A stretch of 64,000 bases of DNA, from positions 1 to 64,000 of the forward strand of contig JAIQFO010000021.1 in NCBI GenBank assembly GCA_020073215.1, written 5' to 3'. How positions within the stretch are numbered: position 1 is the stretch's first letter; each line of letters begins with the position of its first letter. Shown piece after piece: positions 22,843 through 32,609 of this stretch. The notes under the pieces are model-generated. The model ran no database searches, was not told the DNA's origin, and worked only from the letters and a program-made list of their open reading frames with translations. The position numbers and the translations under genes were made by a program. Origin of the DNA: Terriglobia bacterium (lineage in GTDB: Bacteria; Acidobacteriota; Terriglobia; Terriglobales; Acidobacteriaceae).

Positions 22843-23913
22843 GTGGCATTCGGGTTGACTCGCAAGAGGATTTTTTCCGCCCTGACGATCGCTGTGTTCG
22901 TATTGGGAGCCTTCACCTTCGGCTTTGTTTCGAGCCTGCATTTGAAGAGTGCTGTCTCCGGTGATCTCCGCAAACATCTGCTGCCAGCCGGAGACGCACC
23001 GCTCCCGGTGCGGGCGGGGGTGCTGGCTGCGTTGAGGGACTTTCAGGAGGGATACGTCAAGCGAGACCCCAAAGAATTGGATGCTTTCATGAATCGTCTC
23101 TTTTCGAAGAACGACGATATCCTAGTTCTGGGGACCAACGCCGGCGAGTGGGCTCGCGGCTATCCTGCGGTGGGTGAGTTCATCAGGAGGGACTGGCTGA
23201 ATTGGGGGGATTTCAGGTTCGCCGTCGACGATTCCATCGTCTGGTCGTCAGGAGACGTCGCCTGGATGGCGAGTATCGGAGCATTACACAAAAACGGGTC
23301 GGATCGCCCCCTGCGCTTGTCGGCGATACTAACGCGCCATGGCAATCGTTGGCTTTTCCGCCAACTACAATTTCAATGGGAACACCGTAATCCCAGCCCG
23401 GCGGATCTCCTTCGTCCAAGCACGGATCTCGAACTCGTCAAATGGGTGTTGCAGCTTACTCGCCACATGGCGCAAAGTGCCGGCAAGATACTTCAGCTTG
23501 CGAGCATGCGGACACCATCCGATCCTTCAGCCTCTATCCTGAGGACCACGTCGAGTCGCCAGACTCAACTTTCCCGGTGTCTGATTTTCGAGCGTGGAAT
23601 CAGACGACGACAGGATAGGTTTAAGCTTCTCAACCAAAGCCCGTACATTGGGTTCCTCAAACATCGAGATGTGGCCACCGGGGACGTCATGAATCTCCAA
23701 TCCGCCGCCCGCAAAAGCCTCCCAGCCCAAAGTCGGATTCCGGCGAGTGCCCACCGTCTCCTCGACGTCCGCAGCCCGCATCAACGTGATCTTCCCTGGA
23801 TAGAACTGGATGGTGTAGCGCTCCAAAGCTCGTTTGTGAGCTTCCTCCACTTGAAAATAGTGAAGGCTGGCTGGCAGGCTCCGCCCCAGCATACGGTAAC
23901 AAGAGCATCCTAG
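22843..23913 (+). CDS. SnoaL-like/NTF2-fold protein with membrane anchor, C-terminus antisense to PKS
   Basis: The start is GTG 22843 with AGGGAGG 5 nt upstream. An N-terminal transmembrane helix (about 10-30, FSALTIAVFVLGAFTFGFVSS) is followed by a SnoaL/DUF4440-like NTF2-fold domain (about 58-190; LRDFQEGYVKRDPKELDAFM, ILVLGTNAGEWARGYPAVGEF, DVAWMASIGAL, RLSAILTRHGNRWLFRQLQF). The frame then continues about 130 codons antisense to the 3' end of the PKS gene (overlap 23527-23913). The PKS side carries real thioesterase sequence there, so this tail is probably non-functional read-through after loss of the original stop. The role of the NTF2-fold domain (polar cyclisation, ligand binding) is unknown. 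Confidence 0.65.
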   Translation: MAFGLTRKRIFSALTIAVFVLGAFTFGFVSSLHLKSAVSGDLRKHLLPAGDAPLPVRAGVLAALRDFQEGYVKRDPKELDAFMNRLFSKNDDILVLGTNAGEWARGYPAVGEFIRRDWLNWGDFRFAVDDSIVWSSGDVAWMASIGALHKNGSDRPLRLSAILTRHGNRWLFRQLQFQWEHRNPSPADLLRPSTDLELVKWVLQLTRHMAQSAGKILQLASMRTPSDPSASILRTTSSRQTQLSRCLIFERGIRRRQDRFKLLNQSPYIGFLKHRDVATGDVMNLQSAARKSLPAQSRIPASAHRLLDVRSPHQRDLPWIELDGVALQSSFVSFLHLKIVKAGWQAPPQHTVTRAS

Positions 23914-26900
23914 AGCTTGAGCGCTACGATGCAGGAGAAATCTCCAGTATTCACTCTTTACCACGGCCCTTTGCACCAGATAGGCCGCACCCTGTTTTCG
24001 AACATTCTGCCAGTGGCGAGATATTTGCTCTTTAGCGGCCACGCGATGGTCGCATCCTGGAACAGCGGTGTCGAACAATATGAGTAACCCAGGCTCCTTA
24101 CCCTGTGCGTTGAGCTGTTGACACATCTCCAGAGCGATGAGTCCTCCCAGCGACGCACCTCCCAACAGATAGGGCCCTTCCGGGAAAGACGCTTGAAGTT
24201 CTTTGACGTAGATGGATGCCAGTTCTTCAATCGTTGGCTCCTGAATCTGGGCCTGAGATTCGAGCGGGGATTGCAGCGCGTAAAAGGGTTGGTCGGGACC
24301 AAGGTATGTCGCCAACCGTCGATAGAAAAGCAGACTCGGCCCGAGAGCGTGAACACAAAAAATGGGAATCCGAGAACCAGTTGGGTGAATTGGCACCAGA
24401 GCGGACCAGGTCTTTGCCTCCGCAGTGGCGGCTGGTTTCGACGGAGGGGGCACACCCGCAGGCTGGCGGATAGCGTGTGCTTCCAAATGGGCGGCAAGAT
24501 TGAGGTCGACTTGATGCGCCTCCTGCACACGATCAAGGCAGGCGCGCAGTTTCTCCGACAGCATTCGGACGTTGGGTTCGCTCAGCATGTCCAGGTGGGT
24601 GCCTAGGACATCCTGCACTTCGATTCCTTCTGCCGCCATTCCTCCCCAACCCAGCAGTTCGTCGTCTCCGTCGACTGCGCTTCGGCTTACCGACCGGAAG
24701 ATGGTGAGATGCCCCGGAAAGACCGTGGGGCGATACACCGACGCCGCGATCCGATTCACCGTCTTCAGGTCAGGAATGTCCGGAGCCGACAAGAGGTGAA
24801 GTTTGTACATCCGTTGGTACCACTTCCTGGTGAGGACGGAAACCGCCCGGTTGGTTGCCTCCTTCGGCCCGTGTCCCGAAAGGAAGATGCGTTGGAACCG
24901 GAGTTTGTACGCCGCAAAGCGTTGGCGGAGATCGGCTTTCTTCTTAAACTGCTCCAGATACTGCCATTCAATCGTGTCCAGCAAGCCGAGCAGCGACACG
25001 GTTTCTCCGGCGGCATGAAGTTGCTGTGCCATTTCGAACACGACGAAGCCGCCAAAAGAATATCCAGCCAGACAGTACGGCCCGTGCGGCTGCACCTCGC
25101 GAACTCCGCGGAGATAGTAAGCCGCCATATCCTCCACTCGCGTGAGAAAAGGCTCCCGGCCATCCATGCCCTGCGGCTGAAGAGCAAACACGGGTTGATC
25201 CTCTCCCAGGTAACGGGTCACTCCGTCGAAAGCGATTACGTGTCCGCCAACACCGGAAACCACGAAGAGCGGCAAGCGCGACCCTTCGCGGCGAACCGCA
25301 ACCACGGCGGAGGGCGGTGTCACTTCTGAAACGCTGGAGGTTTCCGCTTTTCGGATCAGCGCCGCTAATTGGCGAATGGTGCGCGCCTCAAACAGGGTGG
25401 AGAGGCTTAAGTCCTGCTGATAGGTCTTCTTGATCTTGCTGAACATGCGAACGGCAATCAGCGAATGGCCGCCTAAGTCGAAGAAATCGTCGTCCAGACC
25501 AACCGTCTCCACTCCCAACAGTTCCTGCCACCATTCCGCCAATACACTTTCCACCCCGCTCTCCGGTTTCGCCGTACTGGATGGCGGAGATGCCTTGGCT
25601 AACGGACTTGCCGGTTTGGCCGGGAGGAGATCACCACGAACCACGATGATGCCAGGGGGCATATCGGAAGAGAGAATCTGATGCAATGCCTTGATCCCGT
25701 CCGCCGATGACATGCCCTGATTCTCAAGCATCTCCGCTGACTCGTTGTAAGCTGCGGCCGTCCGCGGCTGGCGTGCAGGCGCAGAATTGTCGGACGTGGC
25801 CGCCATGCGCCGTAAGGCAAATTCGTTAATTTCCGCGAGTACCTGGCCATCGCCGTCGAGGAGAGTGAAACTGAAAGTCGCGATTTCGCGTTGTGTTGTA
25901 TTCTCCTGACGACCACGGATGTGACTGTAAAACCGCGCGGGCAGCGGGCGGTAAAGCGTAATCTCCTTGTAAGACAGCGGCAGATAGAGGAACTCGGACT
26001 CTTCGTAGCCCTGTATGAGATAGAGGGCCGACCCTGTAGCCAGATCAAGCAGGGCCGGATGCACCGGCCACATCTCGATGTCCGCCGAAAAGTCTGCGCC
26101 GAGTTTCAACTCGGCCAGTGCCTCGCGCTCTCCGAGGTGCAGGCTCTGAAGATTTCGCCAGCGCGGGCCGAAGTCGAAATAGCGCTCCTGGCGGGTTCGG
26201 TGCTGCTCGTCAAAATCAATGCGGCGAGTGGAACACCGCTCGCGGATGACCGCGACATTTTGATCGGCAGGAATGCGCTTCTGGTTGCGCGCAATCTGTC
26301 CGGATGCGTATTCGGTCCATTCTCGATCTTTCGCCAGGATCGAGAACCGGAAGCCGGAGGCTTGGTGGCGCAGACGGACTCGCACCTCCTTGGTTTCATC
26401 GGGAGCGACGGTAAGAGGCGCCAGGAAGAATACATCCTCAAAGGCAATGCCCGGGTCGAACCTGCCATTGACCAGCGCCGCCGCCGCCAGTTGCAGGTAC
26501 CCCGTGCCCGGAATCAGAGCGGCGCCGTTCTTGAAACGGTGCTCGCTGAGCAACCAGTCTTTCTCGCAGCTCAACCGGGCTGAATAGATCGTCTCGTTCG
26601 AGGTCCGCACAAGCCGCCTGCCCAGGATGGAAGGACTGCCGGCAATGTCCCGTCCCGCCATGCCCACGTCAGCCCACAACCCCCAATTCACAGCCGTGAC
26701 CGGTTGTCCGGCTTGGCTGAGGGCGAACGCGTCCAGAAAGGCGTTTGCCGCCGCATAGTCGACCTGTCCGGCGGGAGGTGCGAGAGAGCTGATCGACGAG
26801 AACAGGAGCAAGAAGTCGAGCTTGCTGTCCCCGAGCGCCTGCTGCAAAGCCAGCGTGCCTTGAATTTTCGGCGCCAGCACGCGAGCCGCGCTCTCGCGAG

Positions 26901-29900
26901 TCTTGATCTGCAGCGGGCCATCTTCGATCAAGCCGGCGGCATGGATCACGCCATGAATGTCGCCGAAACGTTGCCCCGCAATGCGCAGTGCTTCCGCGAT
27001 CTGCCCGGAGTCGGTCACATCGGCCGAAAGAGTCAGAACCTCCGCGCCCAGCGACTCGATCTCGCGCAGTTTTGCGATAGTCTGACACGCGCCGTTCGCA
27101 CCCTTCGGTTGGCTCAAAAGCGCTTGCCATTCCGACGCCGGTGGAAGCGGCGTGCGTCCCACCAGCACCAGCCGCGCATGAACGGTTCGCGCCAAGTGTT
27201 CGGCGACGACCAGCCCGATCCCTCCCAGCCCGCCAACAATCAGGTAGACTCCTTTTTCTCTCAAACGCGTGCCGGAGACTTGCGTACGAAGACTGGTGGA
27301 CTCGAAGGTTTCCACCCAACGTTCAGACTTCCGGTAAGCGACGCAGGAGTCCGCGCCGCGCAGAGAACATTCCGCGATGATGTCGCCAGCCGCTCTTTTC
27401 AGATCTGGAATGTTTCGGTCAAGGTCGATACTGCGACAGAATGCGCCGGGAAACTCTTTTGGGATAACCCGGACGGGCCCCTGCAGTGCCGCCCGGGTGG
27501 GTTCGACGACGCTCTCTCCTGACACCGATTGCAGTCCGTTGGAGACGCACGCCATCTCCACCGCTCCGAGATCCTGATCGCCCCAGGCTTGCGCGAGGAA
27601 CAGAAGGCTATAGAAGGTCGAGTCCAACGTTTGCTCGAGAGAGCGGCCGGCGGTTGGGCCCGTGACCGGCCACAGGTGGAGAATTCTGCTTGGCGGATGT
27701 TCGCGCTTGACTATGTCCTTCAGCAGTTCGTCGTAGTCGTCTCGCACGCCGGGGCGAATTGCGTACGAACCGGCCCGCTTGCGCTTGTACTGGTCACCCA
27801 CGAGTACTTCCAACACCTCGTGGCCAGCGGCCTTGAGTTGCTTTGCAATCTCCGAGCCCAGTCCTGTCTCATCGAGAAACAGCAGCCAGCATGCGCGATC
27901 TGCAAGGGCTGGCTTCTCGGCTGGAGACTTCTTCCAAACGCGCCGATGGAACCACTGCTCACTCTGGGGCACTTCAGCACGGGGAGCAGCCTCGGCTGGC
28001 TTGCTGGCTAGAGGTTTGGCTCCAGCCTCGATCCAGTAGCGCTGCCGTTCAAACGGGTACGTTGGGAGAGGGACCCGGTGCGGCTCTTCTCCGGCGTGGA
28101 GAGCATTCCAATCAATCGACAGACCCGCGATCCAGAGTTGTCCGGTAGTGTTGAGCAAAAACGCCGCATCAGAGACCTGTTCCTGCGGGTGCCGCATGGA
28201 AGATAGGACCTTGGAGCTTTTCGGCTTGCCAGGGTGCTGGCGGGTTAACGATGTGAGCGCTTGGCCGGGACCAACTTCCAGAAACACCCGCGCCGGATCG
28301 CGGAACAATTCGACGAGCCCCTCCGAGAAACGCACACTGTTTCGCAGGTGCTTTGTCCAATAGCCTGGATCCGTAGCTTCGGCGGCGGTAATCCACGTGC
28401 CGGTGACATTCGAGATGTAGGGAATCTTGGGCGCGTGCAAAGAAATTGTGGCGAGATGAGCGCGGAAGGACTCGAGCATCGGGTCCATCATCGCGGAATG
28501 AAATGCATGCGACGTGTGCAGCAGGCGGCAAGGAACGGCTTGTTTCTCGAGCTCCAGCGCGAATTTCTGAATGGCATCGGTGGGGCCTGATACCACGCAC
28601 TGCTCGGGCCCGTTGATGGCAGCGAGTGCCAGGTCGGCTGGAAGCGAGAGCGTGCCGGCGGCCGCGGCCACCGACAGCATCGAACCGGATGGCATCTCTC
28701 CCATCAAACGGCCGCGAATGGCGCTCATGTGCAGCCCGTCTTCCACCGAAAACACGCCCGCCAGACAAGCCGCCGCGTACTCTCCGATGCTGTGGCCGAT
28801 CATGGCGGAAGGCGCGATGCCGTGCGCGATCCACCATTGCGCCAGCGCATATTCGATGCTGAACAACGCGGGCTGCGTGAAGGCGGTGTGGGATAGCTTC
28901 TCCGCCGCCGCTGCCGCGTCTTCTTCCTGCGGATACAACAAAGTTCGCAGGTCGAGACCGAGATCGGGGATCAGACGTTCGGCGCACTGGTCGAGCTGAG
29001 CGCGGAATACCGCCTCCGTCTCGTACAATTCGCGGCCCATGTTCACGTACTGCGATCCCTGCCCGGAAAACATGAAGACCGCGCCGGGAGCGCTCGCGGC
29101 CGCTTGTCCGGTGAAGACCCGGCTGGGCACAGGCTTAACCAGCAGTGTGCCCGCTTCTTCCGTGGTGGCAGCCACCACCGTGCGACGGTGCGCCAACGGC
29201 TCTCGGCCTGACTGGCAGGTGTAGGCGACATCTTGCAACGGCAACTCTGGGTGCGCCTGCAAGTGGGCGGTCAGATTCTGGCTGGCTTTTTCCAACGCGG
29301 AAGCGGTCTTCGCCGAGAGCACGAGCAACTGATAAGGCTTCTTCGCGTCTGCGTGTGCTGCAACCGGCGGCGCTTCCTCTAGAATCACGTGCGCATTGGT
29401 GCCGCCGATGCCGAGCGCGGTCACGCCCGCGCGCCTCAGCCCACGCTCTACTTTCCATTCCTTCAAACTGGTATTGACGTAAAACGGGCTGTTCTCGAAA
29501 TCAATCAGCGGATTCGGTTTGCGGAAGTGCAGGCTCGGGGGGATTTGCCGATGCCGCAATGCCAGCACGGTTTTTATCAGGCCGCCAACGCCCGCCGCCG
29601 TGTCCAGGTGGCCGATGTTGGACTTCAGCGACCCAATGGCACAATAGCCCTTGCCCTCGGTGCTCTCGCGAAACGCTCGCGTCAGCGCCTTGACTTCAAT
29701 CGGATCTCCGACCTTCGTTCCCGTGCCATGCGTCTCCACATAGGAGATATCGCTTGCCGCCACGCCTGCCATGCCCAGAGCCTCGGCGATGACCTCGGAC
29801 TGTCCTTCAACGCTCGGCGCCAGATACCCGACTTTTCGTGCGCCGTCGTTGTTGATCGCCGATCCGAGAATGACGGCATGAATGATATCGTGATCGGCCA

Positions 29901-30666
29901 GAGCGTCTTCGAGCCTCCTCAGGACCACGATGCCTGCGCCGCTCGAGAACACGGTGCCGCTGGAATCGGCGTCGAAGGCGCGGCAGTGTCCATCGCGCGA
30001 CAGAATCTCGCCTTCGCGATAGAGGTGGCCCCGTCCTTGCGGAAACTCAATCGTGACTCCGCCCGCCAGCGCCATGTCACATTCCTGATTCAGCAGGCTC
30101 TGGCACGCCAGATGCACCGCGACCAGCGAAGTCGAGCAGGCCGTCTGCACGTTGATGCTCGGACCGTGAAGGTTCAGTTCGTACGAGACCCGGGTCGCGA
30201 GCACGTCCTTGTCATTTCCGGTCTGTCGAATCAGAAATAGCCCGGCGCTAGCGACCAGCCGCGCGTTCGTCAGCAGGTTGTAGATCATGTACGAGTTCAT
30301 GCCCGAGCCGGCATAAACTCCGATCGAACCCTCGAAACTCCCCGGAGCGTGACCCGCATCTTCGAGCGCTTCCCACGCGCATTCCAGGAAAACGCGGTGT
30401 TGCGGATCCATGATCGACGCGTCTTTCGGGCTGAAACCGAAGAACGCCGCGTCGAACATGTCCAGATCCTCGAGCACCACGCCGGATTTCACATACTCCG
30501 GCTGGGCGAGTTCATCGGCAGACACTCCCGCCGCCAGCAACTGGGCGTCGCTGAAGGGACGAATCGCTTCCACTCCGTTTTTCAGGTTCTGCCAAAACTC
30601 AGCAACATTGCGCGCGCCGGGAAAACGTCCGGCCATGCCAACGATCGCGATTGCTGTGTTCTTCAT
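23527..30666 (-). CDS. Type I polyketide synthase, KS-AT-KR-DH-ACP-TE-TE
   Basis: A 2379-residue single-module PKS. KS (1-430) with Cys in TACSTSLVAVH and both His (HGTGT, KSNIGH). AT (about 530-835) with GHSIGEY and HAFH, the malonyl-CoA signature. KR (about 1135-1310) with GGLGGIG, Ser in FSSISS, Tyr in VDYAAANAF. DH-like hotdog domain (about 1355-1640) with HRFKNGAALIP and HPALLD. ACP (about 1720-1790, DLGGHSL). Two thioesterases: TE1 (GYSFGG, GTHLDM) and TE2 (GGASLGG, GGHISM). No ER or methyltransferase. The downstream position after an A-PCP protein suggests extension of an aminoacyl starter by one malonyl unit. ATG 30666 is taken; a TTG at 30675 overlaps the upstream stop. The nearly overlapping genes imply one operon. 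Confidence 0.93.
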   Translation of the reverse strand: MKNTAIAIVGMAGRFPGARNVAEFWQNLKNGVEAIRPFSDAQLLAAGVSADELAQPEYVKSGVVLEDLDMFDAAFFGFSPKDASIMDPQHRVFLECAWEALEDAGHAPGSFEGSIGVYAGSGMNSYMIYNLLTNARLVASAGLFLIRQTGNDKDVLATRVSYELNLHGPSINVQTACSTSLVAVHLACQSLLNQECDMALAGGVTIEFPQGRGHLYREGEILSRDGHCRAFDADSSGTVFSSGAGIVVLRRLEDALADHDIIHAVILGSAINNDGARKVGYLAPSVEGQSEVIAEALGMAGVAASDISYVETHGTGTKVGDPIEVKALTRAFRESTEGKGYCAIGSLKSNIGHLDTAAGVGGLIKTVLALRHRQIPPSLHFRKPNPLIDFENSPFYVNTSLKEWKVERGLRRAGVTALGIGGTNAHVILEEAPPVAAHADAKKPYQLLVLSAKTASALEKASQNLTAHLQAHPELPLQDVAYTCQSGREPLAHRRTVVAATTEEAGTLLVKPVPSRVFTGQAAASAPGAVFMFSGQGSQYVNMGRELYETEAVFRAQLDQCAERLIPDLGLDLRTLLYPQEEDAAAAAEKLSHTAFTQPALFSIEYALAQWWIAHGIAPSAMIGHSIGEYAAACLAGVFSVEDGLHMSAIRGRLMGEMPSGSMLSVAAAAGTLSLPADLALAAINGPEQCVVSGPTDAIQKFALELEKQAVPCRLLHTSHAFHSAMMDPMLESFRAHLATISLHAPKIPYISNVTGTWITAAEATDPGYWTKHLRNSVRFSEGLVELFRDPARVFLEVGPGQALTSLTRQHPGKPKSSKVLSSMRHPQEQVSDAAFLLNTTGQLWIAGLSIDWNALHAGEEPHRVPLPTYPFERQRYWIEAGAKPLASKPAEAAPRAEVPQSEQWFHRRVWKKSPAEKPALADRACWLLFLDETGLGSEIAKQLKAAGHEVLEVLVGDQYKRKRAGSYAIRPGVRDDYDELLKDIVKREHPPSRILHLWPVTGPTAGRSLEQTLDSTFYSLLFLAQAWGDQDLGAVEMACVSNGLQSVSGESVVEPTRAALQGPVRVIPKEFPGAFCRSIDLDRNIPDLKRAAGDIIAECSLRGADSCVAYRKSERWVETFESTSLRTQVSGTRLREKGVYLIVGGLGGIGLVVAEHLARTVHARLVLVGRTPLPPASEWQALLSQPKGANGACQTIAKLREIESLGAEVLTLSADVTDSGQIAEALRIAGQRFGDIHGVIHAAGLIEDGPLQIKTRESAARVLAPKIQGTLALQQALGDSKLDFLLLFSSISSLAPPAGQVDYAAANAFLDAFALSQAGQPVTAVNWGLWADVGMAGRDIAGSPSILGRRLVRTSNETIYSARLSCEKDWLLSEHRFKNGAALIPGTGYLQLAAAALVNGRFDPGIAFEDVFFLAPLTVAPDETKEVRVRLRHQASGFRFSILAKDREWTEYASGQIARNQKRIPADQNVAVIRERCSTRRIDFDEQHRTRQERYFDFGPRWRNLQSLHLGEREALAELKLGADFSADIEMWPVHPALLDLATGSALYLIQGYEESEFLYLPLSYKEITLYRPLPARFYSHIRGRQENTTQREIATFSFTLLDGDGQVLAEINEFALRRMAATSDNSAPARQPRTAAAYNESAEMLENQGMSSADGIKALHQILSSDMPPGIIVVRGDLLPAKPASPLAKASPPSSTAKPESGVESVLAEWWQELLGVETVGLDDDFFDLGGHSLIAVRMFSKIKKTYQQDLSLSTLFEARTIRQLAALIRKAETSSVSEVTPPSAVVAVRREGSRLPLFVVSGVGGHVIAFDGVTRYLGEDQPVFALQPQGMDGREPFLTRVEDMAAYYLRGVREVQPHGPYCLAGYSFGGFVVFEMAQQLHAAGETVSLLGLLDTIEWQYLEQFKKKADLRQRFAAYKLRFQRIFLSGHGPKEATNRAVSVLTRKWYQRMYKLHLLSAPDIPDLKTVNRIAASVYRPTVFPGHLTIFRSVSRSAVDGDDELLGWGGMAAEGIEVQDVLGTHLDMLSEPNVRMLSEKLRACLDRVQEAHQVDLNLAAHLEAHAIRQPAGVPPPSKPAATAEAKTWSALVPIHPTGSRIPIFCVHALGPSLLFYRRLATYLGPDQPFYALQSPLESQAQIQEPTIEELASIYVKELQASFPEGPYLLGGASLGGLIALEMCQQLNAQGKEPGLLILFDTAVPGCDHRVAAKEQISRHWQNVRKQGAAYLVQRAVVKSEYWRFLLHRSAQALGCSCYRMLGRSLPASLHYFQVEEAHKRALERYTIQFYPGKITLMRAADVEETVGTRRNPTLGWEAFAGGGLEIHDVPGGHISMFEEPNVRALVEKLKPILSSSDSTLENQTPGKLSLATRRGPQDRG

Positions 30667-30671
30667 GTTCG

Positions 30672-32609
30672 TCAATCTCGGTGCTGTCTCGCGGCCAGCC
30701 GCCGCTCTGCCCTGCTCGAGACCCGCGGTGCGACTTCTTCTCCACTGAGATGGTTGGCAAGCGCGGTGACCGTGGGGAACTGAAACAGGTCGACCAGGGA
30801 GAGTTCGCGGCCGAGTTGCTGCTGCAACTGCATGTGTACCTCGGCCACCAACAGAGAATGCGCACCGAGGTCGAAGAAGTTCTCATTCAATCCCACGCTG
30901 TCCACTCCCAGCGCATCCTTCCACGCCTGCGCGATCACGCGCTCCAGTTCGTTTCGTGGCAACTCTGGCGCCGTGCCAGATTCATTCTCCACTGTGGAAG
31001 GATCAGGTAGCGCGTTGCGGTCGACTTTGCCATTCGCCGTCAGCGGCAAGGAACCGAGAATCATGAAGTTGGACGGCACCATGTACTCGGGAAGAGTGGC
31101 AGCCAGGGCCGTTCGAAGATCGGCAATCTCCAATCCGGTTCCGGGCTTCGGAACGACATAGGCAACGAGGCGCTTATCTTCAGTCTGAATTTGAGTTTGA
31201 ATTCTGGACTTGAATTCGCGGGCAACCACTGCCGCCTGGCCCACTCCTGGTTGTTTCTCGAGCGCCGCTTCAATCTCTCCGATTTCGATCCGGAAGCCGC
31301 GCAGCTTTACCTGGAAATCCGCCCGCCCCAGAAACTCCAGATTTCCGTCGGGCAGGAAGCGCGCAATATCGCCGGTGCGATACATGCGATTTCCCGGCCG
31401 GAAGGGATCGCCAAGAAACTTTCCGGCTGTCAACTCCGGTCTCTGCCAGTACCCGCGCACCACGCCGTCGCCGCCGATATACAGATCGCCAGGCTCGCCC
31501 GCGGCCACCGGCTGAAGCCTGGAATCGAGCACGTAGACCTGAGTGTTCGCGATAGGTTTTCCAATCGGGATGCTGTCCAAATCTCCGGTGATTGGGAAGG
31601 TCGTGGACCAGATCGTGGTTTCGGTTGGCCCGTACATGTTGTGCATCTCGCCGTGGAACGCCTGGCGCAGTTGACGAATCAGCGACGGAGGCAGCGCTTC
31701 TCCTCCGAGAAAAAGCTTCTTCAAGCGTCCCAGGGAAGCGAGCCCATCCGGATTGACCGCAACCATCCGCGCCAGGGAAGGCGTCGATTGCATGTGGGTG
31801 ACGCCGTACTTCCGAATCTCCTCCGGAATCGTCTGCGTGCCCTCATCGCCGTGAATGACCACTTGAAAACCGCGTGTCAGCGTCCAGAAGAGTTCGAGCA
31901 CGGAAATATCAAAAGAAATACTGGTCACCGCCAGCCAGACGCCCGGCTCGGACCCAATCGCCCGATCCATGCCGGTGAAAAAGTTGACCACGTTACGCTG
32001 CTCGATCATCACTCCCTTGGGCTTCCCCGTCGAGCCCGAGGTGTAGATCACATAGGCGAGGTTCTGCCCAGTAGCCGTGGAAGAAACCGGATGTGTATCG
32101 TTGCCGGCGATCGCATCGGCATCGCCGGTTCCGTCGAGGGAGACGATGTGCCTGGAAGTTTTCCCCAGACTCGATCGCGTGCGCTCCGTCGCAAGAATGA
32201 CCGGAGCTTCGGAGTCTTCGATCATCAGCGCGATGCGCTGCGCGGGGTAGCTGGGATCCATCGGAACGTAAGCCCCGCCCGCCTTCAGGATCGCGAGCAA
32301 CCCGACCATCATTTCCACGGATCGTTCGACGGCGATGCCAACCAGCGTCTCCTGCCGAACGCCGAGCTGCTGCAGATGCCGCGCCAGTTGATTGGCATGC
32401 TGATCGAGTTGGCGATAGCTCAAGCTTCGCCCCGCCGAAACCACCGCGACCGCGTCCGGCGTGCGCGCAACCTGCTGCTCAAACGCCTGCGCGATTGTGC
32501 TTTCGCGCGGGTAGTCCGCGTCGGTTCGGTTGCAATCAACTACTTCTGCGGGCAACAAGCCGGTTCTCCAGAAAAAGAAATTCAATGCCAGTGCCAAGGA
32601 AGGTTTCAA
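30672..32609 (-). CDS. NRPS adenylation-PCP protein, glycine-like specificity
   Basis: A 645-residue loading protein: adenylation domain (about 45-555) plus peptidyl carrier domain (about 565-625, FFDLGAHSL). Core motifs: YTSGSTGKPKGV, NMYGPTET, MYRTGDIARF, VKLRGFRIEIGEIE, LTANGKVDR. Reading the ten pocket residues by alignment to the PheA frame gives D-I-L-Q-F-G-M-I-W-K, close to the known glycine code DILQLGLIWK, so glycine is the predicted substrate (inference). There is no condensation domain; the aminoacyl-PCP would be used directly by the downstream PKS ketosynthase. TTG 32609 has GAGGA 5 nt upstream; TTG 32558 (GGAG 7 nt upstream) is an alternative. The 5' end overlaps the carbamoyltransferase gene by 74 bp. 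Confidence 0.9.
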   Translation of the reverse strand: MKPSLALALNFFFWRTGLLPAEVVDCNRTDADYPRESTIAQAFEQQVARTPDAVAVVSAGRSLSYRQLDQHANQLARHLQQLGVRQETLVGIAVERSVEMMVGLLAILKAGGAYVPMDPSYPAQRIALMIEDSEAPVILATERTRSSLGKTSRHIVSLDGTGDADAIAGNDTHPVSSTATGQNLAYVIYTSGSTGKPKGVMIEQRNVVNFFTGMDRAIGSEPGVWLAVTSISFDISVLELFWTLTRGFQVVIHGDEGTQTIPEEIRKYGVTHMQSTPSLARMVAVNPDGLASLGRLKKLFLGGEALPPSLIRQLRQAFHGEMHNMYGPTETTIWSTTFPITGDLDSIPIGKPIANTQVYVLDSRLQPVAAGEPGDLYIGGDGVVRGYWQRPELTAGKFLGDPFRPGNRMYRTGDIARFLPDGNLEFLGRADFQVKLRGFRIEIGEIEAALEKQPGVGQAAVVAREFKSRIQTQIQTEDKRLVAYVVPKPGTGLEIADLRTALAATLPEYMVPSNFMILGSLPLTANGKVDRNALPDPSTVENESGTAPELPRNELERVIAQAWKDALGVDSVGLNENFFDLGAHSLLVAEVHMQLQQQLGRELSLVDLFQFPTVTALANHLSGEEVAPRVSSRAERRLAARQHRD

